Origin: Mesorhizobium sp. Pch-S
GTDB lineage: Bacteria; Pseudomonadota; Alphaproteobacteria; Rhizobiales; Rhizobiaceae
Assembly (NCBI RefSeq): GCF_004136315.1
Contig: NZ_CP029562.1
Location: 3,867,501-3,931,500, forward strand
Reading direction: 5' to 3'
Length of the DNA: 64,000 nt
Shown here: positions 9,842 to 19,247 of the stretch, piece after piece
Layout of the letters: every line of letters starts with the position of its first letter
Position numbering within the stretch: the stretch's first letter is position 1
Made by a program: the position numbers and the translations under genes
Notes under the pieces: generated by a model
Told to the model about the DNA's origin: nothing
The model's database searches: none
Seen by the model: the letters and a program-made list of their open reading frames with translations, nothing else

Positions 9842-9963
9842 GTCTACCTCGAATCCAGTGCTCACCGGTCCTGAAACGGCAGTCCGGGCCATGCACCGTA
9901 ACCGGCCAAGCTTGCGCGAGCCTCGAACGATGCAAATGTGAGAATGCAGCACTGGCAGACAGG

Positions 9964-11835
9964 ATGCGTCGACCTGCGCGGTTGCCATGCCACAGTGTGG
10001 GGCGTATCAGGCGATCAAGGGCGTTGCCCATAAAGACATTCGCGAGCCGTCCGTTGTCTTCGACCCATTCCCTGCCCGTCCATGCCCGTCGCCTGCGAGC
10101 GCTTCTGGTCCGCTCGATTCCCATGCTGGAGGCACGGGGCATCATCATCGTGCTGATCGCGGCAGTGGTCGGTGCGTTTTCAGGCGTGGCGGTGACCGCG
10201 ATGAGCGCCTTCGTCCAAGGCATGCATTGGCTGCTGTTCGATGTGCCGGAAGGCGGCCGGCTGTCGTCGATGTTTTCGCTCAGCCATCCGCTGCAGGCAG
10301 CAATGCCGGCTGTCGGCGGGCTGTTGCTCGGCCTCTCCATCATCTGGCTGCGCAAGCGTAAATTCCGTACGCCGATCGATCCGATCGAGGCGAATGCGCT
10401 CTATGGCGGGCGCATGTCGCTGACCGATACCTTCATCATCGCCGGCCAGACGATGCTGTCTTCCGGCTTTGGCGCTTCGGTTGGTCTCGAGGCCGGATAC
10501 ACGCAGGTCGGTGGCGGCTTCGGTTCGCGTCTGGCGCGGTTCTTCCGCATGAAGCGCAACGATGTCCGCATCCTCGTCGGAGCTGGTGCCGCCGGTGCCA
10601 TCGCCGCCGCGTTTGATGCGCCTTTGACTGGTGCCTTCTATGGCTTCGAGTTGATCATCGGCATCTATTCCATCGCCAATGTCGCCCCGGTCATGACGGC
10701 GGCGATCTGTGCCACGCTGGTGACGGGCTGGCTGGGCGGGGCGCCGTTTCCACTGGAACTCGGTGCGGTGCCGCAACTGACCGCCAGCCAATACCTGCCG
10801 TTCCTGGCGCTCGGCTTGATCGCAGGCGGCATTTCGGTCGCGATCATGTATATGGTCGCGGCCGTCGAACGCGGCCTGACGCGGCTGTCGATCGATTCTT
10901 CGCTCAGGCCGTTTCTGGGCGGTTGCGCTGTCGGGCTGCTCGGGCTGGTCACGCCACAGGTGCTGTCCAGCGGGCACGGTGCGCTGCACCGGGAATTCGC
11001 GATGAACTACGGTCTCACCGTCATCGTCACCGTGTTCCTGCTCAAGATCGCAGCTTCCGTGATTTCGCTCGGCTCTGGTTTCCGCGGCGGCCTGTTCTTC
11101 GCTTCACTGCTGCTTGGCGCGCTGCTGGGCAAGATCTTTGCGGCGCTCATGCTGGCGATTGCACCCGCGGCAGGTATCGACCCGGCCGTCGCGGCCGTCG
11201 TCGGCATGAGCTCGATGGCGGTCGGCATCATCGGTGGGCCACTGACCATGGCTTTCCTGGCGCTGGAGTCGACGGGCGACCTGACACTGACGGGCGTGGT
11301 GCTTGCTGCCGCGATCATCACCTCGATCCTGGTGCGCGAGACCTTCGGTTATTCGTTCTCGACCTGGCGCTTCCACCTGCGCGGCGAAACCATTCGCTCG
11401 GCGCAGGATGTCGGCTGGATGCGCAGCCTCACGGTCGGCTTGATGATGCGCAAGGACGTCCGCACCATCGCGGCCATGACGACCATCACCGAGTTCCGCC
11501 AGCAGGTCCCGCTCGGCTCGGCACAGCGTGTCATCGCGGTGGATGGCGAGCAGCGCTACATCGGCATGATCATCGTGTCGGACGCCTATGGCGATCAGCC
11601 CGATCCCGCAAGCACGGTTCTGACCCTCACGCGCTTCGGCGATTCCGTATTGGTGCCATCGATGAATGTGCAATCGGCGGCAGAGACTTTCCACCGCGCC
11701 GGCGCCGAGGAACTGGCAGTGGTGGAAGACTTCGAGAGCCGCAAGGTTGTCGGCCTGCTCACCGAAGGGCATCTCCTGCGACGCTACGCCGAGGAACTCG
11801 ACAAGGCGCGGCGCGATCTTTCCGGCGAGGGCTAG
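9964..11835 (+). CDS. ClC-family chloride channel/antiporter with C-terminal CBS pair
   Basis: Up to 623 residues: about ten membrane segments, then two CBS-like repeats (about [14 protein letters not shown] and [31 protein letters not shown]). The ClC selectivity region is seen in [24 protein letters not shown], where the gating glutamate lies in GLEAG rather than the usual GREGP. Further ClC signatures are [17 protein letters not shown] and [16 protein letters not shown]. The start is uncertain: 9964 is the longest ATG but the first 40 residues are Arg-rich and look non-conserved, and TTG 10024 or ATG 10123 are alternatives. It lies divergent from flhA, breaking the fliQ-flhA neighbourhood. 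Confidence 0.88.
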   Translation: MRRPARLPCHSVGRIRRSRALPIKTFASRPLSSTHSLPVHARRLRALLVRSIPMLEARGIIIVLIAAVVGAFSGVAVTAMSAFVQGMHWLLFDVPEGGRLSSMFSLSHPLQAAMPAVGGLLLGLSIIWLRKRKFRTPIDPIEANALYGGRMSLTDTFIIAGQTMLSSGFGASVGLEAGYTQVGGGFGSRLARFFRMKRNDVRILVGAGAAGAIAAAFDAPLTGAFYGFELIIGIYSIANVAPVMTAAICATLVTGWLGGAPFPLELGAVPQLTASQYLPFLALGLIAGGISVAIMYMVAAVERGLTRLSIDSSLRPFLGGCAVGLLGLVTPQVLSSGHGALHREFAMNYGLTVIVTVFLLKIAASVISLGSGFRGGLFFASLLLGALLGKIFAALMLAIAPAAGIDPAVAAVVGMSSMAVGIIGGPLTMAFLALESTGDLTLTGVVLAAAIITSILVRETFGYSFSTWRFHLRGETIRSAQDVGWMRSLTVGLMMRKDVRTIAAMTTITEFRQQVPLGSAQRVIAVDGEQRYIGMIIVSDAYGDQPDPASTVLTLTRFGDSVLVPSMNVQSAAETFHRAGAEELAVVEDFESRKVVGLLTEGHLLRRYAEELDKARRDLSGEG

Positions 11836-11864
11836 CCTGCGCGCCGGGCCATGGTTCACCGGGG

Positions 11865-13529
11865 TCAGTGTTCTTCGTGCGGCTTCGGAGTGCCGTAGTA
11901 GCCGACCGGATTGGTCGGGCGCTCGATCATTCGCCGTACCCTGGGTCGCTCGATGCCGGAATGCAGGGCTCGGATGCGCTCGGTGATTTCCGCATCGGCA
12001 TGCGTGGCGCGGGTGTTGTGGCGGATGTAATCCAGCCAGGTCGGCGTGTGATAACTTTCCATCCAGATTTCGGGATGTTCGAGGTCGCGAGCAAGCACCC
12101 AGTTGCGTGCTCCGTCGCGTCGGCGTACGCGCGCCCGATCAGTCATCACCTTCAGAAACTCCGGCACGTCCTCTTCCTTGATGACATATTCGATCGTGAT
12201 CTCGATCGGTCCCGAGCGGGGTCTGAGGTCGAGCGCCAGCATGGGCTCGCGCCAACGATCGAGCGGATCGAGGTTGGGCGCAATATGCTGCGGCAGTGGC
12301 AGGACAAAGCCGATTGCTGCACCGACCAGCATTGTTGCCGCAGCCGCCAGCAGGGCGACGCTGGCACCGTGGTTGTCGGCGGTCACGCCCCAGATCCAGC
12401 TGCCCAGGGCGATGCCGCCGAAGGTCGCCATCTGGTAGATGGAAAGCACCCGTCCAACCACCCAGCGCGGGGTGGACATCTGCACGGTGATGTTGAAATG
12501 CGAAAGTGCCGTGACCCAACATGCGCCGCCGACGAGGAGGCCGAGCGCCACCTGCCAGGCATCAGGACTGATGGCGGCAACGGTCGCACAAAGCGCAAAG
12601 CCGAGGAAAGCCGAGCGCACCATGGTTTCGCTGGGCAGGACCTGTCTCAATCGTGCGCTGGTCAAAGCGCCGACGACAGCGCCGATTCCGAAAGCGCCGA
12701 GCATGATACCGTAGGTCAGGGCGCCACCCTTGACGAGATCGCGCGTTACCAGCGGCAGCAGGGCCAGCACGGCACCCGCGCTGAAGCCGAAGGTGAAGCC
12801 GCGCACCAGCACCTTGCCGATATTGGGTGACATCGCGACGTAACGCAGGCCGGCGCCCATCGCCGCGCCGAGCGATTCACGCGGCAGGTTGGACGTGGGC
12901 AGGTTCGGCTTCCAGCGCGCCATGACGATGATCAGTCCGACATAGCTGAAAGCGTTGGCGGCGAAGGCGGCTGCAGCACCGAGCGTGGCGACGATGATGC
13001 CGCCCAGCGCCGGTCCGACGCTGCGGGTCAGGTTGAAGCCCATCGAGTTCAATGCCACCGCCGCAGGCACCTTGTTGCGCGGAACCATATCGCCGACCGA
13101 GGCCTGCCAGGACGGGCTGTTCAGCGCTGTGCCGCAGTCGATCAGGAAGGTAAAGGCCAGCAGCAGCCACGGCGTGAGCAGGTCGAGCTGGGTGAAAAGC
13201 ATCAGCAGCAGCGACACCACGAGCATGAAGCTCTGCGCAATCAGCATCACCTTGCGACGGTTGTAGCTGTCGGCGATCGCGCCTGCGACCAGTGCGAACA
13301 GCATGATCGGCAACGTCGTCGAGGCCTGCACCAGGGCCACCTGGTATGGAGAGGTGGCGATCTGCGTCATCATCCAGGCAGCGCCGACGCCTTGGATCAG
13401 GCCGCCCAGATTGGAGACCAGGCTGGCGCTCCACACCGCGCGGAAGATACCATGCTGAAAAGGTGCCAGCGCGGAAACGCGCTGACTGTTCGGCTCGTCC
13501 TCGATAGCCGGACCGCTGTCTTGGGGCAT
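11865..13529 (-). CDS. MFS transporter fused to a C-terminal small alpha/beta (ABM-like) domain
   Basis: A 554-residue protein. Residues about 25-415 are a 12-helix major facilitator of the MFS_3/enterobactin-exporter type (FRAVWSASLVSNLGGLIQGVGAAWMMTQ; cytoplasmic loop DSYNRRKVM). From about residue 440 a soluble domain follows (IEITIEYVIKEEDVPEFLKVM, then GARNWVLARDLEHPEIWMESYHTPTWLDY), which has the pattern of a dimeric alpha/beta-barrel monooxygenase-like fold, and then a basic tail. The gene converges with the ClC gene and is about 290 nt downstream of fliQ. Substrate unknown; export of a small molecule is likely by family. Confidence 0.9.
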   Translation of the reverse strand: MPQDSGPAIEDEPNSQRVSALAPFQHGIFRAVWSASLVSNLGGLIQGVGAAWMMTQIATSPYQVALVQASTTLPIMLFALVAGAIADSYNRRKVMLIAQSFMLVVSLLLMLFTQLDLLTPWLLLAFTFLIDCGTALNSPSWQASVGDMVPRNKVPAAVALNSMGFNLTRSVGPALGGIIVATLGAAAAFAANAFSYVGLIIVMARWKPNLPTSNLPRESLGAAMGAGLRYVAMSPNIGKVLVRGFTFGFSAGAVLALLPLVTRDLVKGGALTYGIMLGAFGIGAVVGALTSARLRQVLPSETMVRSAFLGFALCATVAAISPDAWQVALGLLVGGACWVTALSHFNITVQMSTPRWVVGRVLSIYQMATFGGIALGSWIWGVTADNHGASVALLAAAATMLVGAAIGFVLPLPQHIAPNLDPLDRWREPMLALDLRPRSGPIEITIEYVIKEEDVPEFLKVMTDRARVRRRDGARNWVLARDLEHPEIWMESYHTPTWLDYIRHNTRATHADAEITERIRALHSGIERPRVRRMIERPTNPVGYYGTPKPHEEH

Positions 13530-13654
13530 ATCTCGTCTCGTGAATCGCTGCTCTGCCGGCGGCGTTTGCCGACAAAGTTAGACGAGACTGCGGAAAAGGC
13601 GAACGAGTTTTCGTGATCCGACTGGTCCAGCCGGAAGATAGGGCAATTCCAGCC

Positions 13655-13679
13655 AAAAATGGACGACGGTTTTCCGTCC
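13655..13679 (-). terminator. Candidate rho-independent terminator for the flgE-to-fliQ operon
   Basis: Read on the minus strand this is GGACGG, AAAA loop, CCGTCgTCC, then ATTTTTGG. It lies about 140 nt past the fliQ stop codon and upstream of the MFS gene on the same strand. The stem is short with one bulge, so it is probably a modest terminator. Confidence 0.5.
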
Positions 13680-13693
13680 TGAAAAACAAGGAA

Positions 13694-13731
13694 CTGGAGC
13701 GTTTATTCCGCGAAAGACGGAAACGCTGCAG
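13694..13731. repeat. Degenerate palindromic repeat (GAGCGTTT...AAACGCT type)
   Basis: An imperfect inverted repeat with arms CTGgAGCGTTT and AAACGCTgCAG around a CCG/CGG inner stem. It shares its outer arms with the palindromes at 57035, 58281 and 58374, so it looks like a decayed member of the same dispersed intergenic family. Confidence 0.5.
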
Positions 13732-13752
13732 ACACCGCCACCGGTTGAATTC

Positions 13753-13795
13753 GTCGACCAGGTTTGACGGTAGATTTGTCGACCAAGTTCGACGG
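13753..13795. promoter_or_regulatory. Direct repeat of an 18-mer between fliQ and the MFS gene
   Basis: Two copies of GTCGACCARGTTYGACGG (13753-13770 and 13778-13795), differing at two positions and separated by 7 nt, giving a 25-nt period. Each half contains GTCGA and, inverted, TYGAC, so each is itself partly palindromic. They lie just past the fliQ stop and about 225-265 nt upstream of the MFS start. They could be operators for the MFS gene or simply a small tandem duplication. Confidence 0.45.
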
Positions 13796-13816
13796 CGCCG
13801 AGCAAGATCGACCTTA

Positions 13817-14083
13817 TCAGAAGCCGTGTTGGATTCGTTCGAAGACGACGTTGGTGAAGGCCGAGATCTGGCCGCCGACAAATGGTCCCGTCAGCGCCAC
13901 CACCAGCATGATGGCGACGATCTTCGGCACGAATGTCAGCGTGATTTCCTGGATCTGCGTCAGGGCCTGGATAAGTGCGATGCCAATGCCGACGACCATG
14001 GCGACCAACACGACAGGAGCCGATGCCGTCAGCACCGTCCAGACGGCGAACTGGACGATATCAAGTGCGTCGGCCTCATTCAT
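13817..14083 (-). CDS. fliQ: Flagellar export gate protein FliQ
   Basis: An 88-residue protein with two membrane helices (VQFAVWTVLTASAPVVLVAMVVGIGIALIQA and VPKIVAIMLVVALTGPFVGGQ) separated by the conserved LTQIQEITLTF loop, diagnostic of FliQ/SctS. I chose the start MNEADALDI at 14083; a longer frame to 14158 overlaps flgD and is not conserved. It is the last gene of the flgE-flgK-flgL-flaF-flbT-flgD run. In many rhizobia the next gene is flhA; here a MFS and a ClC gene intervene. Confidence 0.95.
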   Translation of the reverse strand: MNEADALDIVQFAVWTVLTASAPVVLVAMVVGIGIALIQALTQIQEITLTFVPKIVAIMLVVALTGPFVGGQISAFTNVVFERIQHGF

Positions 14084-14093
14084 CGCTCGTGTC

Positions 14094-14513
14094 TCAGGCT
14101 GCGGCCGGGGCCTGCTTGACGACGACGCCCGGCAGGACAGGAACTTCCTTGCCGTCATTCAGCACAGCGATAAGGCCGTCGCTGGCCAATCGCACTTCCT
14201 TGACCACACCCGTGGTCTTGCCGTCCGCGGAGGTCAGCTGGCGGCCGATCAGCGAATCCGCCTGCGACAACGCCGAAGACTGGAGAATGTATTCCAGCTT
14301 GGTGTTCATCTGCACCGACTGCTCGACCTGCGAGAACTGAGCGAGCTGCGCGACGTACTGGGTGGAGTCCATCGGCTTGGTCGGATCCTGGTTCTTCATC
14401 TGCGCCATCAGGAGCTTCAGGAAGGACTGGTAGTCGACCGAGGTCTTGGATTTCTGTTGTGTCTGCGGCGTGCCGTTGCCGACGTTGTTGTTGACGTTCA
14501 TGTCGACAGCCAT
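14094..14513 (-). CDS. flgD: Hook-capping protein FlgD (short rhizobial form)
   Basis: A 139-residue protein with the conserved FlgD N-terminal core (SVDYQSFLKLLMAQMKNQDPTKPMDSTQYVAQLAQFSQVEQSVQMNTKL), followed by a short C-terminal segment (LIGRQLTSADGKTTGVVKEVRL). Enteric FlgD is over 220 residues and has FLG-D Tudor and FlgD-Ig domains; here only a truncated version of that C-terminal half is present, as in other rhizobia. It caps the growing hook and is removed when the hook is complete. The start is 2 nt from the flbT stop. Confidence 0.93.
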   Translation of the reverse strand: MAVDMNVNNNVGNGTPQTQQKSKTSVDYQSFLKLLMAQMKNQDPTKPMDSTQYVAQLAQFSQVEQSVQMNTKLEYILQSSALSQADSLIGRQLTSADGKTTGVVKEVRLASDGLIAVLNDGKEVPVLPGVVVKQAPAAA

Positions 14514-14515
14514 GA

Positions 14516-14968
14516 TCAGCGTGCTCCCATTGCCAGCGGACGCGGAGCGTCCTGGAGTTCATTCTCGCTTGCGTCGAGCGCCAGCTTTTCCAGCGGATAG
14601 AGCGAGCGGATGGCCCGCAGCGCTTCATAGACGTGGCCTTCCGAAACCATCCGGTCGACGTCCTTCAGCGTCGAGCGGATACGCTCGTTGTGGAAGGAGG
14701 CGAGCATCAGCGGCAGCGAATGACGGAACATTTCGCGTGCTTCTTCAGCACCCTGCGGATTGATCAGCATGATCTGCGCCACGAAATAGAGCTGCCGGAG
14801 TGGCGTTGACGCGTCTTCGGCCTGAAGGACATGGCCTTCCAGCAGAAACTGTACGTCGTTCAGGAGTTCCAGCGTGACCTTTCGGTCAACGCGGATGACC
14901 GCGCCGTTGAGATAGATGCGTTCACCAGGCTTCAGCGAGAGCTTCAGCGTGCTCTTGGAGGGTGTCAT
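14516..14968 (-). CDS. flbT: Flagellin synthesis regulator FlbT
   Basis: A 150-residue cytoplasmic protein matching FlbT ([64 protein letters not shown]). In Caulobacter FlbT acts after transcription on flagellin mRNA, and in Brucella it is needed for flagellin production. Its ATG overlaps the flaF stop by 4 nt (ATGA), so the antagonistic or partner pair is made in a fixed ratio. Confidence 0.95.
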   Translation of the reverse strand: MTPSKSTLKLSLKPGERIYLNGAVIRVDRKVTLELLNDVQFLLEGHVLQAEDASTPLRQLYFVAQIMLINPQGAEEAREMFRHSLPLMLASFHNERIRSTLKDVDRMVSEGHVYEALRAIRSLYPLEKLALDASENELQDAPRPLAMGAR

Positions 14969-15312
14969 TGAATGCCGTCCCGGATGATCTGCGAGACTTC
15001 GATCAGCCCGTCGAAGTTGTTGGAACGACCCTGGCGGATATCTTCGGTTTCACGCAGCAGCCACAAGCCAATCGAGATCAGGTTGGCGCGCAGTTCCTTC
15101 GGCAGGGCGTTTTCATCGGAGGAGAGATCCTCGAGCAGCGCTGTCCAGACACGGTTGGTGAAGTGCAGGGCTTCCACAGCCTGCATGGATTGGGTGCCGG
15201 CGTTGGCTGCATCGATCAGCAGATCGATCGACCGGGTCAGCAGATGCCGCTCGCGTTCCTTGGCGTCGGCTACCGAGTCCGTCTGGATGTCGGCGTAGGA
15301 GAATTGATACAT
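14965..15312 (-). CDS. flaF: Flagellar biosynthesis regulator FlaF
   Basis: A 115-residue protein with the FlaF pattern ([56 protein letters not shown] is the diagnostic N-terminal half, seen here as consecutive segments). FlaF works with FlbT to couple flagellin translation and secretion to hook completion. It lies between flgL and flbT, 18 nt from flgL, in the hook-filament operon. Confidence 0.94.
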   Translation of the reverse strand: MYQFSYADIQTDSVADAKERERHLLTRSIDLLIDAANAGTQSMQAVEALHFTNRVWTALLEDLSSDENALPKELRANLISIGLWLLRETEDIRQGRSNNFDGLIEVSQIIRDGIQ

Positions 15313-15330
15313 CGCTTGTCCGATCGCCGG

Positions 15331-16380
15331 TTACTTCAGGAAGTTGATCAGGCTGAGCTGTTGAAGGCGCGCGGTGAGCGCGAACGATTGCTGGATATGG
15401 GACATCAGATCGTTGACGCGGTTGGCGGCCTCGTACTCGTCCACACCTTCCAGGTCGATCACATGCTTTTCGAACAGGTTGATCTGCGCCTTCATGCGGT
15501 CGCTCGCATCAGTCACGCGCTGCTCGATGATACCAGCTTGCGACTGTGTTTGCGCGATGCTGCCGAGGGCTTCGCCTGTCAGGGTTAACGCCTTCTGGGC
15601 AACGGCCTTCTTGGCATCCGCGTTGAGGTTGCCGGAGAACAGCGTTGTCACGATGGCTGCCGCCATCGCGAACTTCTTCACGCCGTCGGTGTTGGCGCTG
15701 ACCGAAGACTCCGTGGTTTCGTTCAACGAGATGCGGCTGACGATCTGCTGATCGGTGGCGTTCGACCAGTTCGTCTTCCAGGCAGGCCCGAAGAACTGGG
15801 GCATCACATCCGTGGTGATGAAGTTGTCCAGCTGTGCGCCGGTAAGGTTGGCCGCTGCGGGATCCGTGGAGGCGAAGCCGAAGCGAGCGACAAAGGCGGC
15901 GTCCAGAGCCGCCTTGGCCGGCGAGCCGGCCGCCGTGAAGTCGTTGATCGGTTTTACGTCGGTGTTGGTGCCGGCGAACAGATATTCGCCATTGATGCTC
16001 GAATTGAGGATCGATGTCATCGACTGCAGGGCGGCTTTGCCGGCATCGCGCGTGACATTCGAGCCCGGATCACCGCTGATAGCGGTGCTGACGGCGGTCA
16101 GCAGCTTCTGCGCTGCATCGCCGAGCTTGCCGAGTGCGTCCTGCGTGGTCGAGAGCCGGGACGAAATCAGCTTGTTGGAATCGACGATCGTGTTCAGCCG
16201 TTCCAGGTCGCGCGCGAAGGTGACCGACTGTGAGGTGCGCGCACCGAGCGCAAGGCCGAGGTCGGCGACGCGCAGCGTCTCCATCTCCTTCTGACGCTTG
16301 ATGAGCTCGACCTGCATGCGCGACTGCGAATAGCGCATCGCATTGGACATGGCCGAGGACGAAACGGAGGTGGTCTTCAT
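15331..16380 (-). CDS. flgL: Hook-filament junction protein FlgL
   Basis: A 349-residue secreted protein with flagellin-like N- and C-terminal helices (RYSQSRMQVELIKRQKEMETLRVADLGLALGARTSQS at the N-terminus; EQRVTDASDRMKAQINLFEKHVIDLEGVDEYEAANRVNDLMSHIQQSFALTARLQQLSLINFL spread over the C-terminus) and a middle Ig-like part. The family joins the FlgK ring to the filament. It starts 3 nt after the flgK stop. Confidence 0.94.
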   Translation of the reverse strand: MKTTSVSSSAMSNAMRYSQSRMQVELIKRQKEMETLRVADLGLALGARTSQSVTFARDLERLNTIVDSNKLISSRLSTTQDALGKLGDAAQKLLTAVSTAISGDPGSNVTRDAGKAALQSMTSILNSSINGEYLFAGTNTDVKPINDFTAAGSPAKAALDAAFVARFGFASTDPAAANLTGAQLDNFITTDVMPQFFGPAWKTNWSNATDQQIVSRISLNETTESSVSANTDGVKKFAMAAAIVTTLFSGNLNADAKKAVAQKALTLTGEALGSIAQTQSQAGIIEQRVTDASDRMKAQINLFEKHVIDLEGVDEYEAANRVNDLMSHIQQSFALTARLQQLSLINFLK

Positions 16381-16383
16381 GAC

Positions 16384-17841
16384 TTATTTCACCGCTGCGA
16401 GAAGGGCATCGAGCATCTGGTTGACGGTGGTCAGGATGCGGGCGGAAGCCTGATAGGTGTGTTCGAGATCCAGCATCAGCGACATTTCGTTGTCGACATT
16501 GACGCCGGTGGCGTTGGAAAGAGCCTCTCCGGTGCGCTGGGCCAGCGCTTCCTTCGAGTCGGCAAGGTTGGAGGCCTGCTGGCGCGCACCTTCGAACCAG
16601 CCGATCGAGCTGGCGGCGTAGGAGACGACGCTGGAATTGGCGGTGATACCTGCATTTGCATCGAAGGCTATCGGCTTGGTGAGTTTTTCGCCGTAAGCGA
16701 TCAGCCTGTCGGCATAAGACGCGCCGCTGCCGGGCGCGGCGGGATTGGTGCGATAGGCCGCGCCGTTGATGCCGCCATCGCGCAGCAGGACGGGATTGCC
16801 GCCGGCTGCGGGATCGACCGCGGCATTGATCTTGATCGTTCCAGCAAGCCCGTCAATCAGTGTGCCGGCCGGCGGAATCCCTGGCGCGCCCGGCCAGCTG
16901 AAGAGGCCGACGGCGTCGGGTTGGCCCGGAGCCGTCTCGGCGAAAGCGGTGATGAGACCGCGCGCCACCTCGTCCAATTGGCGCTGCATGGTGACGCTGA
17001 CATTGTCGCGCAACTGCAGCATGCCGGCCAGTTTGCCGGATGCTTCGGCCGTGCCGGCAACCTTCAGCGGTACCTTGTCGATGTAGATCTGACCACCGAC
17101 CACGCCAGGTGCGTAGCCGGGCGAAGGCGTGAAGGTCACGGAACGTGGGATCGTCTCGAACAGGGTGGTGCCGTCACCGGTGGTGATGACCATGTCATTG
17201 TCGCCACGGGTATAGGTGGAGATCGGAACAAATTCCGAAAGCTTCTTCAGAACCGCGTTGCGCTGGTCGAGCGCGTCGGAGACGTCCTCTCCGGAGCGGG
17301 TGCCGTTGATGACGGCCTGGTTGGCGACTTCGAACTGCTTGAGCAGGTCGTTCATGTCGTTGACGGCGGTCGTGATCTCGCCATCCGTCTTGGTGCGGAA
17401 GTCCTGAATGGCCTTGGTGCCGTCGTTCAGGGAACGGATCACCTGGCGCGCCGACTCGATCAGGCTGGTGCCGAGATTCTGGTTCGACGGCGTCGTCGCG
17501 TAGAGCTGGAGTGCCTTCTGCAGGGCACCTATTGCAGTGGAAGCCGACGCTGCGTTGTCGACGCCATTCACCTGCAGTTCGAGCCGGTCCATGCCCTGGG
17601 CAAGGGTCGCCTGTCCGCTCCAGGATGAGAGAGCGCTCAGGTTCTGCCGAAACAGAAGGTCGTTGGCTGCGCGATGGATCTTGACCGCGCTGACGCCCGG
17701 GTCGGTATAGGAGAGCATCGCAATGCGGCGGGAGTAGTCCGGATTGGAGGCATCCGCGACGTTGCGCGAGACGATGCTTGTCTGCCGCGACGTTGCCTTG
17801 AGTGATGACTGGGCGATGCTGAGTGCGGATGACAACGACAT
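16384..17841 (-). CDS. flgK: Hook-filament junction protein FlgK
   Basis: A 485-residue secreted protein. The N-terminus shows the FlgK pattern (SLSSALSIAQSSLKATSRQTSIVSRNVADASNPDYSR in successive segments), and the C-terminus ends with the amphipathic D0 helix (VNVDNEMSLMLDLEHTYQASARILTTVNQMLDALLAAV). Both ends are required for assembly between hook and FlgL. It follows flgE by 67 nt and precedes flgL. Confidence 0.95.
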   Translation of the reverse strand: MSLSSALSIAQSSLKATSRQTSIVSRNVADASNPDYSRRIAMLSYTDPGVSAVKIHRAANDLLFRQNLSALSSWSGQATLAQGMDRLELQVNGVDNAASASTAIGALQKALQLYATTPSNQNLGTSLIESARQVIRSLNDGTKAIQDFRTKTDGEITTAVNDMNDLLKQFEVANQAVINGTRSGEDVSDALDQRNAVLKKLSEFVPISTYTRGDNDMVITTGDGTTLFETIPRSVTFTPSPGYAPGVVGGQIYIDKVPLKVAGTAEASGKLAGMLQLRDNVSVTMQRQLDEVARGLITAFAETAPGQPDAVGLFSWPGAPGIPPAGTLIDGLAGTIKINAAVDPAAGGNPVLLRDGGINGAAYRTNPAAPGSGASYADRLIAYGEKLTKPIAFDANAGITANSSVVSYAASSIGWFEGARQQASNLADSKEALAQRTGEALSNATGVNVDNEMSLMLDLEHTYQASARILTTVNQMLDALLAAVK

Positions 17842-17908
17842 GCGGGTCTTTCAGGCAGTGATGCGGCTGAGGCCCGGTCGACCATCGACCGGGCCTCGGA
17901 GCCGCGCC

Positions 17909-19165
17909 TCATCTCTTCAGGTTGACGAGGATGTCCATCAGTTCGGAACCGGTCTGGAACACCTTCGAATTGGCGGTATAGCTGCGCTGTGAGGAGATCA
18001 TGTTGGTGAGCTCTTCAGCGATATCGACGTTCGAGTTCTCGAGCGCTCCGGAAATGATCTCGCCGCGCTTGCCTTCGCTGGCAAAACCAATCTGGACGTC
18101 GCCCGAATCCGGGCTTTGCGTGAAGACGTTGCCGGATTGCTGGATCAGCCGGTCCGGGCTCGGCACCTGCGCCAGCGGGATCTTGTAGAGCGGTTTTGTC
18201 GAACCGTCCTGATACTGGGCATAGATGGTACCGTCCTTGCCGATCGTCACCTTCTCGATGTTGCTCGGGCCGTTGCCGTTTACCTGGCCGGTGACGGTGT
18301 AACCGGTGCCGATCTGGCTGAGGCCCTTGAAATCGAGCTTCAATGGAACGCCGCCCGGAGGCGTGAAGGTGACGCTGTCGGTTGCGCCGGTCAGCTTGCC
18401 GGTGCCGTCGAAGGTGAGTGTGGCATTGCCCAGCAGGCCGCCTGCACCATACGGGAAAGGTCCGCCGGCGGCAGCCTTGGACTGATCGAAGACGGCCACA
18501 TCCCAGGTGCCGGCGGCAGTCTTGGTGAAGTAGATGTCGACCATCACCTTGTTGCCGAGATTGTCATAGACGACCATCGACGACTTGTTGGTGTATTGCG
18601 CGGTCGCAGCGTTGCCGGAGGGAGCCGTTGCCGGCGCGACGATGGCATTGGCGCCGGAGGGCAGGTTGCCGCTGAAGGTGCCGGAGCTGGAAGGCGTCGC
18701 CGTCATCTTTCCATCGGAGATCTGGACAGGTACCAGACCCTGGAAGCCGTTGACCGTCGCAGCCGGCACGCCGTTGGCGTAGCTGTAGGCCATCAGCTGG
18801 TAGCCGGCGGCGTTGACCAGCCTGCCCTGCGCGTCCGGAACGAAGGAGCCCGCACGGGTCATGTAGGGGGTGCCGGAAGAATCCTGAACCACGAAGAAGC
18901 CGTCGCCCCGGATGGCGAGATCGGAGACCGAGGTGGTGCCCTTGAGATCACCGCGATCGGAGATGGCGGTGCGGATCGTCGAGTTGACACCGCCCGAATT
19001 GTAGGCGCCGCCCGTGGTCGGCATCACCAGGCTCGAGAACTCGATCGACGAGCGCTTGTAACCGGTGGTGTCGGAATTGGCGATGTTGTCGGCGACGGTG
19101 GACAGGCGATTGGCCTGGGCGTTCATGCCGGAAACGCCGGTCCGCATCATTCCATAGAGGCTCAT
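17909..19165 (-). CDS. flgE: Flagellar hook protein FlgE
   Basis: A 418-residue secreted protein. The start MSLYGMMRTGVSGMNAQANRL at 19165 has a GGAGA ribosome site and the conserved rod/hook N-terminus with the ANNNTTGY-like motif (DNIANSDTTGYKRSSIEFSSL); the open frame runs further upstream but without conserved sequence. FLGE hook domains fill the middle, and the C-terminus is SNVDIAEELTNMISSQRSYTANSKVFQTGSELMDILVNL in segments, standard for the family. It lies 82 nt downstream of rem. Confidence 0.96.
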   Translation of the reverse strand: MSLYGMMRTGVSGMNAQANRLSTVADNIANSDTTGYKRSSIEFSSLVMPTTGGAYNSGGVNSTIRTAISDRGDLKGTTSVSDLAIRGDGFFVVQDSSGTPYMTRAGSFVPDAQGRLVNAAGYQLMAYSYANGVPAATVNGFQGLVPVQISDGKMTATPSSSGTFSGNLPSGANAIVAPATAPSGNAATAQYTNKSSMVVYDNLGNKVMVDIYFTKTAAGTWDVAVFDQSKAAAGGPFPYGAGGLLGNATLTFDGTGKLTGATDSVTFTPPGGVPLKLDFKGLSQIGTGYTVTGQVNGNGPSNIEKVTIGKDGTIYAQYQDGSTKPLYKIPLAQVPSPDRLIQQSGNVFTQSPDSGDVQIGFASEGKRGEIISGALENSNVDIAEELTNMISSQRSYTANSKVFQTGSELMDILVNLKR

Positions 19166-19247
19166 CGCAACGTCTCCGTTATGCGCATGGTGTCGCCGGC
19201 CAAAGTAAACGTGTTGTCTTGCGCGAGGCTGGCGCGGGCCGGACGCA

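Noticed and set aside
10923..12830. Plus-strand open frame of 635 codons running from the ClC gene into the MFS gene
   Set aside because: It crosses the stop codons of two convergent real genes in other frames and has no family resemblance.
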